A stretch of DNA of 61,084 nt from Bryobacterales bacterium (GTDB taxonomy: Bacteria > Acidobacteriota > Terriglobia > Bryobacterales > Bryobacteraceae). The first letter of the stretch is position 1. Each line of letters starts with the position of its first letter. The notes beneath the pieces are model-generated. The model ran no database searches, was not told the DNA's origin, and was given only the letters and a program-made list of their open reading frames with translations. The translations under genes were made by a program, and so were the position numbers. The stretch spans positions 22,149 through 83,232 of the forward strand of contig PLDF01000174.1 in the NCBI GenBank assembly GCA_003135055.1, written 5' to 3'. Shown piece after piece: positions 36,605 to 44,290 of this stretch.

Positions 36605-38203
36605 ATGAGCTTTCGCGCCGCTCCACTCCTCGTTCTGCCGCTCTGTCTCCATGGCCAGGTCGGCGTGTCGATGAACCGCTACGACGCCAACGCCACGGGC
36701 GCCAACACCCACGAAACCATTCTCAACGCGAGCAACGTCAACCCCGCCGGTTTCGGCAAGCTCTACAGCTACTATGTGGATGGCGCGGTCTATGCGCAGC
36801 CGCTCTATGCGCCTTCCGTTTCCATCGCCGGCCACGGCTCGCGCAACGTGCTCTACGTGGCCACTATGAACGACAAGTTCTACGCGTTCGACGCCGATCA
36901 GTTCGGCCCGCCGTTGTGGATGCGCGATTTCACCGATGAGCTGGCGGGCGTGGTTCCGGTCCCCGTGATCGACATCACCGGACGCGGCGATCTCAACATC
37001 GTCGGCAACGTGGGCATCGAAGGAACGCCCGTCGTCGATCCCGCCGCGCGGGCCATTTTCGCGGTGGTTCGTACGCGCGAGAACGGCGCGTACGTCCAGC
37101 GGCTGCACAAGCTCGATATGGCCGGCGGCAGAGACATGCAGCCGCCCGCGGTCGTCGAAGCCGGCGCCAAGAGTTCCGCGGACGATGCCGTCAATGGCGT
37201 CGTCAAATTCGATCCCAAAGCCGGGAATCAGCGGCCGGCGCTGGCGCTGGTCCACGGCGACGCCGGTATGGCCGCCGTCACGACCGTCGTCATCGCCTGG
37301 GCCTCGCACGAGGATATCCAGCCCTACCACGGTTGGGTGATGGCGTACGACGCCGCCACGCTTAAACAACTGGGCGCGGTCTGCGTTACGCCGGATGGCA
37401 TCGAAGGCGGAATCTGGCAATCCGGTCGCGGCCCCGCCGTTGGCCAGGATGGATCCATCTACTTCGAAGTGGGCAACGGCGATTGGGATGGCGTCAAGAA
37501 CTTTGGCTCCTCGCTTCTCCGCATGAGCGTTGGCAGAAGCGGCCTGACCATCGACGACTTCTTCACGCCCCGCGACTATGAGGCGCTGAACAAGCGCGAT
37601 GCCGACCTGGGTTCCACCGGACCGCTCCTCATCCCCGGCTCGAACCTGCTGGTGGCCGGCAGCAAGAACGGCACGTTCTTCGTCCTCGACGGCCACAACC
37701 TGGGGCACATGACGCCGGACAACAAGGGCGCGCTCCAGACCGTCGAGACCAAAGGCGGCCGCATGCTCGCCGGGCCCGCGTATTGGGAAGGGCCCGCCGG
37801 ACCTGCGATCTATCAATGGAGCGAGAGCGATTTTCTCAAGGCATATCATTTCAAAGACGGCCGCATCGACCCGGACTTCTTCGCCAAAGGCTCGGTGAGC
37901 TCGCGCGGCTCTCCCGGCGGCACGATCAGTATCTCCGCCGACGGATCGAGGGCTGGCACAGGCATAGTCTGGGGGACCATCACCAACGGCGGCAGCGCCG
38001 ACCACGGCAACACCGCGGGCGTGCTCTATGCGGTCAACGCGGAAACGCTCGAAGCCCTGTGGAACACGCAGCAAAACGTGAAGCGCGACCGTTTGGGGAC
38101 GCTGGTCAAATTCACGCCGCCGGTGGTGGCCGCGGGCAAGGTCTACATCCCGAACTACGATAACGCGGTGAATGTGTACGGCTTGTTGCCCGCGGCGCGA
38201 TGA
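36605..38203 (+). CDS. Secreted PQQ-like beta-propeller protein
   Basis: 532 residues with a signal peptide (APLLVLPLCLHGQ). Blades show the quinoprotein-propeller pattern: LYSYYVDGAVYAQPLYAP, RNVLYVATMNDKFYAFDAD, HGWVMAYDAATLKQLG, AGVLYAVNAETLEALWN and a final GKVYIPNYDNAVNVYGL. Similar proteins are common in Acidobacteria and lack the ligands of true PQQ dehydrogenases, so an enzymatic role is uncertain. It stands alone, divergent from the peptidoglycan-binding gene. Confidence 0.82.
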   Translation: MSFRAAPLLVLPLCLHGQVGVSMNRYDANATGANTHETILNASNVNPAGFGKLYSYYVDGAVYAQPLYAPSVSIAGHGSRNVLYVATMNDKFYAFDADQFGPPLWMRDFTDELAGVVPVPVIDITGRGDLNIVGNVGIEGTPVVDPAARAIFAVVRTRENGAYVQRLHKLDMAGGRDMQPPAVVEAGAKSSADDAVNGVVKFDPKAGNQRPALALVHGDAGMAAVTTVVIAWASHEDIQPYHGWVMAYDAATLKQLGAVCVTPDGIEGGIWQSGRGPAVGQDGSIYFEVGNGDWDGVKNFGSSLLRMSVGRSGLTIDDFFTPRDYEALNKRDADLGSTGPLLIPGSNLLVAGSKNGTFFVLDGHNLGHMTPDNKGALQTVETKGGRMLAGPAYWEGPAGPAIYQWSESDFLKAYHFKDGRIDPDFFAKGSVSSRGSPGGTISISADGSRAGTGIVWGTITNGGSADHGNTAGVLYAVNAETLEALWNTQQNVKRDRLGTLVKFTPPVVAAGKVYIPNYDNAVNVYGLLPAAR

Positions 38204-38233
38204 CTCCCGGCTAACTGTCAGGCAGATCAAAAT

Positions 38234-38280
38234 CGTGGCGCACGCACTCATGCGTGCCGCGTTCACACTCGTGTGAACGC
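38234..38280. repeat. 47-bp dispersed repeat, copy 2
   Basis: Same as 31664-31710 except for two substitutions. Here it is purely intergenic, after the propeller gene; both copies lie on the same strand. Confidence 0.85.
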
Positions 38281-38376
38281 TCTTCGCTCCTCGCGCGCCG
38301 CGTCGAAATGGCGCGGTTACTTGGTGCCAAACCTGACTAACTCCCCATTGAGTCAATGTCATGAGTATCTCATGCG

Positions 38377-38535
38377 GTGATGCGAGCGATTCTTTGCGCG
38401 AGTCTCGCCATTCCGCATCCGGTCGTTCGGAGAGACGGCGAAGCCACACTCGCATTCGAGGCGGCTTCAGTCAAGCCGAATGCGCGGCTGCCCGGCGGCG
38501 GCTTGATGCGGGTCGTGCCGGGCAGACCTGTGACC
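38377..38535 (+). pseudogene. N-terminal remnant of a TIGR03435 protein
   Basis: The frame reads MRAILCASLAIPHPVV, then TLAFEAASVKPNARLPGGGL. FEAASVKPN matches the start of TIGR03435 domains (compare FEVASVKP in the protein at 23.5-25.2 kb). Similarity ends at about 38530, where it meets the cupin gene on the other strand. Roughly 85% of the expected protein is gone. Confidence 0.55.
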
Positions 38536-38538
38536 GCC

Positions 38539-38862
38539 CTACTTCATCATTACCAACAACATAAGTACAGGCGTACCGGCCACAATGGCATGCTGGAGAT
38601 GTGGTGGCATATGTGTGAAAGCTCCCGAGCGGACCGCCATCGTTTCGTCGCCCAACGTCAAGGTCGCGTCGCCTTCCACAAAATATAATATCGTTGGCAC
38701 GGGTGCTGCGTGCAGACTCATTTCATGGCCGGCCGCAAGCCCAAATAGGACCACCTTTGATTGGTCGTCATTTTGCAGGATGCGGCTGGCGATCCCTTTT
38801 TCAGGAATCCGGAGAGCCTGGCGCAGGTCGGGAATGAAAACGGGAATTGAAGAGTCGGTCAT
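38539..38862 (-). CDS. Small cupin-domain protein
   Basis: 107 residues forming a single cupin barrel: SKVVLFGLAAGHEMSLHAAP, ILYFVEGDATLTLGD, GAFTHMPPHLQHAIVAG. The second motif keeps the His of HLQHAI, and the first has His in GHEMSLH, so metal binding is plausible. Function not assignable; small cupins of this kind are often sensors or isomerases. Confidence 0.85.
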   Translation of the reverse strand: MTDSSIPVFIPDLRQALRIPEKGIASRILQNDDQSKVVLFGLAAGHEMSLHAAPVPTILYFVEGDATLTLGDETMAVRSGAFTHMPPHLQHAIVAGTPVLMLLVMMK

Positions 38863-39184
38863 GTTCAGCGGAAGGAAGACACCGGAATCGAGCGTTCAGA
38901 GTTGCTTCCAAGTGCGTGCTCCTGTCTCATAGAAATCCTTGTGGACTAACTAATGCTGCGATCGCGCAGCCGCCCTGCGAGTCTCAGCCGGATGGGCCGA
39001 TTCCGGCAAAAGTCCGGACCTCCCCGCCGTGGCCATGTCGAAGCAATCCGGTGGCTACGCCCAAGGCCGCTAGAGTCAAGAGTAGCAAAGAGACTTCCAC
39101 GCTGGAAGTCCGCTGCCGCCGGACGTACCCAGGGTCGAGCGGCACGAAAATTGTACGGCCACGCCCGGTACTTGAAGCTTCCCA
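38863..39184. other. Intergenic, no gene seen
   Basis: 322 bp without a supportable frame or signal, between the cupin gene and the frameshifted gene that follows. Confidence 0.5.
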
Positions 39185-39573
39185 TCAACCCAATTCCGCA
39201 ATGCGGTCGATCGGATAGCCGAGGATGACTAGGATCCGGCCGCAATCCCGATCGATATAGACGAAAGCGTCGCCATCGATCCGGTTTTCGCCCTTCCACC
39301 CGATAGCGAAGTTCGCATCGGTTCTTCAAAGTAGACATCCTCCGGATCGCCGCCTCGTGCCACGCGGGCAGCCAAGCGATCTGCCGGGTCGAGCAACCAG
39401 GCATCGCCCGTGTCGGTCGAAAACAGCGCCAAGGGCCCCGCCGTCACAAAGCGCCCGTCATACCCGGCGGCGCGGCGTTGGATGTACCCGATCTCGTCGG
39501 CGAGATGGAACTCCTTGCCGTCGATGTGCCGCTTGCCCGGCCCGCGTCTGATAGTTACCTGACCTGGGTGCAA
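39185..39573 (-). pseudogene. Hypothetical protein gene with a one-base frameshift
   Basis: The first frame reads GKEFHLADEIGYIQRRAAGY, GPLALFSTDTGDAWLLDPAD and GGDPEDVYFEEP. Near 39314 the sense continues in another frame: NFAIGWKGENRIDGDAFVYI, DRDCGRILVILGYPIDRIAE, ending at 39185. One added base restores a single ~129-residue protein. The most upstream start is TTG at 39573. The family is unknown to me. It lies ~20 bp downstream of the nucleotidyltransferase gene and could be part of that unit. Confidence 0.6.
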
Positions 39574-39593
39574 ACGTGTGCGGAAGTGCGCCC

Positions 39594-40124
39594 TCAGCGC
39601 CCGGCAAAATCGGCCGTTATTCTACCGGCTGCCAGACTACGGATTTCCGGCGCCAAATCCGTCGCCGCAAGGCGCCGGTCAAGCTCCTCGCGCCGCACCA
39701 TGCCGTGGCGCGCGAGCGCCCGCGTGAAGTCGCGGTCCTTCTCCCGCCCGGCCGCGTATTTGGCGATGGCCAGGTCGTGCACTTCGAGACACCAGCCGCG
39801 AACAAAGCGCGTCTTCTCGCCGGTGACAAGGATCAGCCGGTCGCGCCACCCGGCAGGCAGCACCGCGGAAGTTTCACCCACTCCGTGCGCATAGTAGCCG
39901 AACGATCTTTGAAACGGCGAGCCTTCGCCGATGGTGGAATCGATCAAATCGCTGCGCTCGGGCGAGCGGAACGGGAAGACATCCGCTTCATTCGATACCA
40001 GCAGTTCCGGGGGCGCGTTGGGAAACTCGCCCAGCACCGCCTGGCTGCCGATGACGACAAGATCTTCGACGTCCGCGATGGCTCCGGCGGCGCGGATTAT
40101 ATGCTCCAGCTCGGCGCGGGTCAT
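39594..40124 (-). CDS. Nucleotidyltransferase-fold protein (DUF6036-like), module 1
   Basis: About 176 residues from ATG 40124, which overlaps the previous stop (ATGA). The fold is indicated by VVIGSQAVLGEF, then LLVSNEADVFPF (the acidic catalytic strand), LPAGWRDRLILVTGEKTRFV and LEVHDLAIAKYAAGREKDRD. Such proteins belong to the wider AbiEii/MenT-like nucleotidyltransferase group, several of which are toxins that modify tRNA or other targets. Module logic (a small helical partner first, then the enzyme) fits a type IV-like toxin-antitoxin pair, but activity is inferred. All motifs are intact here, unlike the two other modules in this window. Confidence 0.8.
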   Translation of the reverse strand: MTRAELEHIIRAAGAIADVEDLVVIGSQAVLGEFPNAPPELLVSNEADVFPFRSPERSDLIDSTIGEGSPFQRSFGYYAHGVGETSAVLPAGWRDRLILVTGEKTRFVRGWCLEVHDLAIAKYAAGREKDRDFTRALARHGMVRREELDRRLAATDLAPEIRSLAAGRITADFAGR

Positions 40125-40459
40125 GTCGCTTCCGGACGCCCCTGTTCGAACCGCTCGTAGATGGCCCAGCGTTCTTTCGGTTCCAGGATTCCGGCGAAGG
40201 GGGTGGCCTGACGCATGGCGGTCATTCTTTCGCTGTCTTCGATCATGCGGTCCATGACGTAAGGAAGGGGGTGATCGAGGATCTCGCGCCATGCGTCCCA
40301 ATACGGCTGCGAGCGGCCGCGCGCCAGACTCCACCGCTCGAGGTTATCGCGCGCGATCGCGATCAGCGCGGGGTTGGCGCGGAGTTTCTCCGCGATCGCG
40401 CGGTGGAGCGCCAGGCTGCGCCGGTCGAGCCGTTGGTGTCCTTGCGGCGGAACACTCAT
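40121..40459 (-). CDS. Small helical partner of the nucleotidyltransferase (putative antitoxin)
   Basis: 112 residues, all alpha: RSLALHRAIAEKLRANPALI, ARDNLERWSLARGRSQPYWD, EDSERMTAMRQATPFAG and EPKERWAIYERF. The pattern of a helical repeat followed by 'MRQxTPFAG' and 'ERWAIYxxF' recurs in small proteins encoded just ahead of nucleotidyltransferases. The stop overlaps the enzyme start by 4 bp. Antitoxin function is inference from position. Confidence 0.72.
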   Translation of the reverse strand: MSVPPQGHQRLDRRSLALHRAIAEKLRANPALIAIARDNLERWSLARGRSQPYWDAWREILDHPLPYVMDRMIEDSERMTAMRQATPFAGILEPKERWAIYERFEQGRPEAT

Positions 40460-40535
40460 GGCTTCATGTTATCGCGCGGATGTATTCACGGTGCGTTCAT
40501 GCGCCATGTGGATAATCGGACAAGGAGATGCCCCA

Positions 40536-40985
40536 ATGAAGACTTGCTTGACCCTCGCGCTCGCCGCCGCCGCCATTGCGGCTGAAACCAAGGTCCTGAT
40601 GAAAGACCTGCCCCCAGCGGTGCAGAAGGCCGTCCAGGCGCAAACGGCCGGAGCGCAGATTAAGGGACTATCCAAGGAAACCGGGAAGGGCAAGACGGTC
40701 TACGAAATCGAGACCATTGTGAACGGCAAGAGCCGCGACCTTACGCTGGATGCCGCGGGCACAGTCGTCGAAATCGAGGAGCAGGTGGCGCTCGATTCCA
40801 TTCCTGCCGAGGCCAAAGCGGCCATTGAAAAGAAGGCTGCAGGCGGCCGGATCAAGACCGTCGAGAGCGTGATGATCGTTGGCCCAGCCAAGGGCTCGAC
40901 GGTCGTCTACGAAGCTGCCTACGCCAAGGGCGGTAAGTCTCACGAGGTTCAGGTACGCGCCGACGGTTCCGATGTGAAGGATTGA
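40536..40985 (+). CDS. Secreted PepSY-like protein
   Basis: 149 residues from ATG 40536 with AAGGAG upstream. After a short signal (CLTLALAAAAIAAE) come two PepSY-like units: MKDLPPAVQKAVQAQ with YEIETIVNGKSRDLTLDAAG, and LDSIPAEAKAAIEKKA with YEAAYAKGGKSHEVQVRADG. PepSY-like domains are thought to inhibit peptidases or bind small ligands in the periplasm. No neighbouring protease indicates a target. Confidence 0.8.
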   Translation: MKTCLTLALAAAAIAAETKVLMKDLPPAVQKAVQAQTAGAQIKGLSKETGKGKTVYEIETIVNGKSRDLTLDAAGTVVEIEEQVALDSIPAEAKAAIEKKAAGGRIKTVESVMIVGPAKGSTVVYEAAYAKGGKSHEVQVRADGSDVKD

Positions 40986-41122
40986 TCGCCCCCGGAGATA
41001 ATCTTCGCGCTCCGTGCCGCCATGGGCCTGGTCGTGTGCCTGGTCGTGTGACTGGTCATGCGCCCGCCCGCGTCTAACCAATTCGCCACTCCCACGTCCA
41101 TTCGGAAACAGGGGGTAGTCGA

Positions 41123-42187
41123 GTGCGTATTTGCCGTTATCTGGGGATCTGTACCGCTTTCGCCGCCGGAGTTTCGCTGCCGGCGCAAACGTTCCTGAAC
41201 CTGCCGGAGGAGAGCCAGCGCGCCGCCGCCATGCAGCGCATCGGCCTCACCGAGGTTACCATCGCCTATCACCGCCCGTTGGTGAAGGGCCGCAAGGTGT
41301 GGGGCGGATTAGTGCCCTACGGCCAGGTCTGGCGCGCCGGGGCGAACGAAAACACCACCATTCAGTTCAGCGGCGCGGTGTCGGTGGAAGGGCGAGCGCT
41401 GGGCAAAGGCATCTACGGCCTGCACATGATTCCCGGACCCGATGAGTGGACCGTGATCTTCTCCAAGGCCGCCGGGGATTGGGGCAGCTTCGCGTACGAC
41501 CGGAAAGAAGATGCGTTGCGCGTGACCGTGAAGCCGCAACCGGCCGAGTTCCACGAAGCGCTGGCCTACAGCTTCGACGACCTGAAGGCGGATTCGGCGG
41601 TGGCCACGCTGCGGTGGGAGAATTTGGCCGTTCCATTCCGGATCGCGGCGGACACAAAGCAATCCGTGGTCGACAATTTGCGCAGCCAGCTTCGCGGCGG
41701 GATTCAATACTCGTGGGAAGGCTTCCAGGAAGCGGCCGATTACAGCCTGCAAAACAAGATCGATCTCGAACAAGGCTTGAAGTGGGCCGATCAATCGATT
41801 CAGTCCGAAGACCGGTTCGAAAACGAGATCGCGAAATCGCGCCTGCTGGAGGCCTTGAATCGCGCGCCGGACGCGGCCAAAGCGCACCAGCGGGCGCTCG
41901 AGATCGGCAACCCGCTGCAGCTTTATCAATTCGCGCGGCGGCTCCAGCTTCAGGAAAAGAAGCAGGACGATGCCATGGCCGTTTTCCGCATCATCGTCAA
42001 GCGCGCTCCCGGCGGACTCGCCGGACACCTGGCGCAGGGCCGGCTCTATTCGGCGGCGGGCAATTTCGACGGCGCGTCGAAGGAAGTCAAGGCCGCGCAG
42101 GCCATCCCCGGCAATTCCGACCAACAGGTGAAGGCGCTCGATTCGCTAATCAAGCGGCTCGAGAACAAAGAGGACATCAACCAGTAG
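41123..42187 (+). CDS. DUF2911 protein with helical-repeat tail
   Basis: 354 residues starting at GTG 41123, with a signal peptide (LGICTAFAAGVSLPAQT). Residues ~30-165 are the DUF2911 domain: VTIAYHRPLVKGRKVWGGLV, YGQVWRAGANENTTIQFSG, IYGLHMIPGPDEWTVIFSK. The remaining ~185 residues are helical, TPR-like (QNKIDLEQGLKWADQSIQ, AKAHQRALEIGNPLQLYQFA). This combined architecture is common in Acidobacteria and Bacteroidetes; function unknown, location periplasmic. Confidence 0.88.
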   Translation: MRICRYLGICTAFAAGVSLPAQTFLNLPEESQRAAAMQRIGLTEVTIAYHRPLVKGRKVWGGLVPYGQVWRAGANENTTIQFSGAVSVEGRALGKGIYGLHMIPGPDEWTVIFSKAAGDWGSFAYDRKEDALRVTVKPQPAEFHEALAYSFDDLKADSAVATLRWENLAVPFRIAADTKQSVVDNLRSQLRGGIQYSWEGFQEAADYSLQNKIDLEQGLKWADQSIQSEDRFENEIAKSRLLEALNRAPDAAKAHQRALEIGNPLQLYQFARRLQLQEKKQDDAMAVFRIIVKRAPGGLAGHLAQGRLYSAAGNFDGASKEVKAAQAIPGNSDQQVKALDSLIKRLENKEDINQ

Positions 42188-42293
42188 AGCCAGCCAGCGT
42201 ACGGGCTAGCCGCGATTCAGCGACGAGAATGGTGCTAATCCCCGGACTGTGTTGTCTGTATTGTGCAGGCCCTTCGAGAACGACGGGCCGCTG

Positions 42294-42617
42294 ATGTACA
42301 ATTTAGTGGTTGATAACGCCGTGCCATTCAAACATCGCCACGATCTTGAAAGGCGTTTCGTGAGGCACGGGGATCGGTTTAATGCGAAAACCGCCGACGA
42401 GTATGAGAAGTTGGCGGACGATTTTATGACCAAGGCACTCGGAGAGGGAACTTCGGAGTGCTGCCGGCCCAATGGAGACTTCGTGCGCTTCGATCCGAAA
42501 ACGTTGAAATTTCGGCTAAGGGCAGCGGCTGGATACATTCGGACATTCATGGTTGTGAAGACACTCCCGAGTGACCGTCTCACAGCATGGGAGTACTATC
42601 TCTCAAATTGCCGATGA
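42294..42617 (+). CDS. Orphan CdiA-CT-like tRNase toxin domain
   Basis: 107 residues with no delivery domain. FKHRHDLERRFVRHGDRFNA, then TADEYEKLADDFM, PNGDFVRFDPKTLKFRL and AAGYIRTFMVV follow the layout of BECR-type RNase toxins found at the C-termini of CdiA and Rhs proteins ('H-KHG-x-AKTAEEY ... ANGDFVRYDPKT ... G-IRTFF'). His25 in RHG and the Arg/Thr of the last strand are candidate catalytic residues. These toxins cleave tRNA. A free-standing copy directly before a small Cys-rich gene suggests an orphan toxin-immunity cassette or a toxin of a cellular toxin-antitoxin pair. Start ATG 42294 is the best supported; it has a weak ribosome binding site. Confidence 0.68.
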   Translation: MYNLVVDNAVPFKHRHDLERRFVRHGDRFNAKTADEYEKLADDFMTKALGEGTSECCRPNGDFVRFDPKTLKFRLRAAAGYIRTFMVVKTLPSDRLTAWEYYLSNCR

Positions 42618-42630
42618 AGGCTTAACTGCG

Positions 42631-42867
42631 ATGCACATCTGTCCAGTTTGTGGGTATGACCGCCTGACTGAATCGCCGGGCGACTTCACAATTTGTCCAT
42701 CCTGTGGCACGGAATTCGGGTACGACGATGCTTTTCATAGCCACCCACAACTGAGAGACCGGTGGATTCGACGCGGAATGCGGTGGTGGAGTCCCGTCGA
42801 TCCCCAGCCGGAGAATTGGGACCCGTCCAAGCAAGTAGATGCGGTTATATCGCAGATTTCGACTTAG
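42631..42867 (+). CDS. Cys-rich CPCC-type small protein (putative immunity protein)
   Basis: 78 residues beginning MHICPVCGYDRLTESPGDF, with a second knuckle TICPSCGTEFGYDD. Cys4-x2-Cys7 and Cys22-x2-Cys25 form a zinc ribbon. It continues with LRDRWIRRGMRWWSP, the pattern of the Cys_rich_CPCC family, which is repeatedly encoded behind polymorphic toxin domains. It starts 13 bp after the toxin stop on the same strand. The immunity role is inferred from family and position. Confidence 0.72.
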   Translation: MHICPVCGYDRLTESPGDFTICPSCGTEFGYDDAFHSHPQLRDRWIRRGMRWWSPVDPQPENWDPSKQVDAVISQIST

Positions 42868-42982
42868 CTCCGAACGCCAGCTCAGATGTCCCAGTCCGCA
42901 GCAGTCGGCAAATTCCTCCTGCAGTGCCTGCAGCAAGGCAGTTCAGGACAAGGCCGCGAAAACGAGACTTCGCATACTTTTC

Positions 42983-43424
42983 ATGTTATTGATTGCTGGA
43001 GCGTTGGCGGGAGCCATTGCCTTTGCAGTCGTGAGGGTCAATCGACCGGGAAATGCCGCGACACTACCTCCCGAGAGCGGAGCAGAGGCGGTCGGTGAGC
43101 TTCCGACCTTTGCACCAACCAGCGATTCCGCCACGTTCAGAGGTCGTCCCGGAGAAGCACAGTATATCGAAGGAAAGCGAGAACGGTTATCCCGCGCTGG
43201 ATGCAAATCGCGTCTACGTTCCCGGTCAGGAAGTCAAGGTCGAGGAGCCGCATGGCGTTTACACTGGGTGGATTTCGATGGACCGCAAGGTCTTTGTACG
43301 CCCGGTGAGCATGAATGAAAGCCAACTGGTGGCGTTTGTCCGGCACGCGACCACCGCTAGGTGGAGGAAATTTGCGTACAGCTACGGATGCGAGAACCGC
43401 GTATTTTCAAGCCGAGTCGATTGA
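42983..43424 (+). pseudogene. Membrane-anchored hypothetical protein, probably frameshifted
   Basis: ATG 42983 opens a transmembrane helix (MLLIAGALAGAIAFAVV) and a linker (GELPTFAPTSDS). In another frame, from about 43100 on, the sense continues as NGYPALDANRVYVPGQEVKV, HGVYTGWISMDRKVFVRPVS and ESQLVAFVRHATT, ending at 43424. The two parts fit one ~145-residue protein broken by a shift between 43060 and 43160. I do not recognise the family. It is ~115 bp downstream of the CPCC gene. Confidence 0.5.
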
Positions 43425-43601
43425 TCAAGGACAAGCGTGGAAATCCGGACCCTCGGACGCCTGTGGTGCAATTGCAGGCTTCAGGTTTTTTAGCCTATGA
43501 ACTTCGTAAGCACAGGCGCGAATTCGCTGATAGAACGGGGCGTGTGGCGAGACGATCATTTCGCGAAATTCTGAAGGTTCCTGTAATGGCAATGGTGAGT
43601 T

Positions 43602-43916
43602 TCAACGAACACAATGCAGTTTCTGTTTGTCAACTTGATTCGCTCCCAAAACGCCTAGTCGTGTGAGGGCCAGGACGGTGTAAATCAGCGGGTCGCGTCG
43701 CAGCCATTGCAAGACGTAACCGTGCTCTTGCAGAAATGCCGCGTCCTGTTCAGCCGCCTGCGCCACCCGCTCTTCACGGTCATGGAATACGCCTATATCG
43801 CCTGAAAAGCGCGGCGCGTTGACGTTCAGCGGCGTACTCCCCGCAACATAGCTTTCCGGGTCGCGGTGCGAGGCGGGAAGCCTGAGAATATCGCTCTGAA
43901 TCTTAGAGAGCGGCAC
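43602..43916 (-). pseudogene. AbiEii-like nucleotidyltransferase, module 2: catalytic Asp lost and truncated
   Basis: From GTG 43916: PLSKIQSDILRLPASHRDPE, YVAGSTPLN, APRFSGDIGVFHDREERVAQ and GYVLQWLRRDPLIYT. The nucleotidyltransferase pattern should read G-S...D-I-D; the second Asp is Gly (GGC in place of GAC). After LIYT, about residue 80, the sequence leaves the family and ends at 43602, so the C-terminal two-thirds of the protein are missing. Not active by any reading. Its small partner gene overlaps the start. Confidence 0.7.
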
Positions 43917-44136
43917 GGCACGCCTGCTCGATCTGTTCGGCGAGCCGCCGCGCCTGCAAATCGCCTTCAACCCGCAGGCTGTATGTGATCGCCAGAGCGT
44001 CGGCAGGCGTCGGATCGGGCGCCGGTTTGCTGCTCCACAACGCGGCCGCCCCGAATTCTTCAAAGGCTCGGCGGTAGAGGATCACAAAATCCGGCGCTGG
44101 TGGCGGTTCACTAATCGGCATCGGTGCTGCTCTCAT
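43903..44136 (-). CDS. Small partner of module 2 nucleotidyltransferase
   Basis: 77 residues: PPPAPDFVILYRRAFEEFGA, LWSSKPAPDPTPADALAITY and LRVEGDLQARRLAEQIEQAC. It reads as intact and overlaps the toxin start by 14 bp, the same gene order as module 1. Family assignment comes only from this context. With its enzyme broken it may be a free antitoxin-like leftover. Confidence 0.6.
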   Translation of the reverse strand: MRAAPMPISEPPPAPDFVILYRRAFEEFGAAALWSSKPAPDPTPADALAITYSLRVEGDLQARRLAEQIEQACRAAL

Positions 44137-44290
44137 CTAAGGATAACGCAACATGTAGCGAACCATCTTCGCCCGCGCATCGGCTTCAGTTATCGCAATT
44201 TGTGGGCTATCTTGCGCTTCCAAGGGCAACAATATATCTGACAGATCCCGTTCGGGCGGGCTATGCCTAAGGTGGAGTGACAGGCCGGAG

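Noticed and set aside
36368..38455. 695-codon open frame antisense to the PQQ-like propeller gene
   Set aside because: Mirror of a well-supported secreted protein; composition of His/Val/Arg/Asp is that of a reversed coding strand.
43361..43666. 101-codon plus-strand frame after the frameshifted membrane gene
   Set aside because: Overlaps the remnant of nucleotidyltransferase module 2 and shows no family or start signal.
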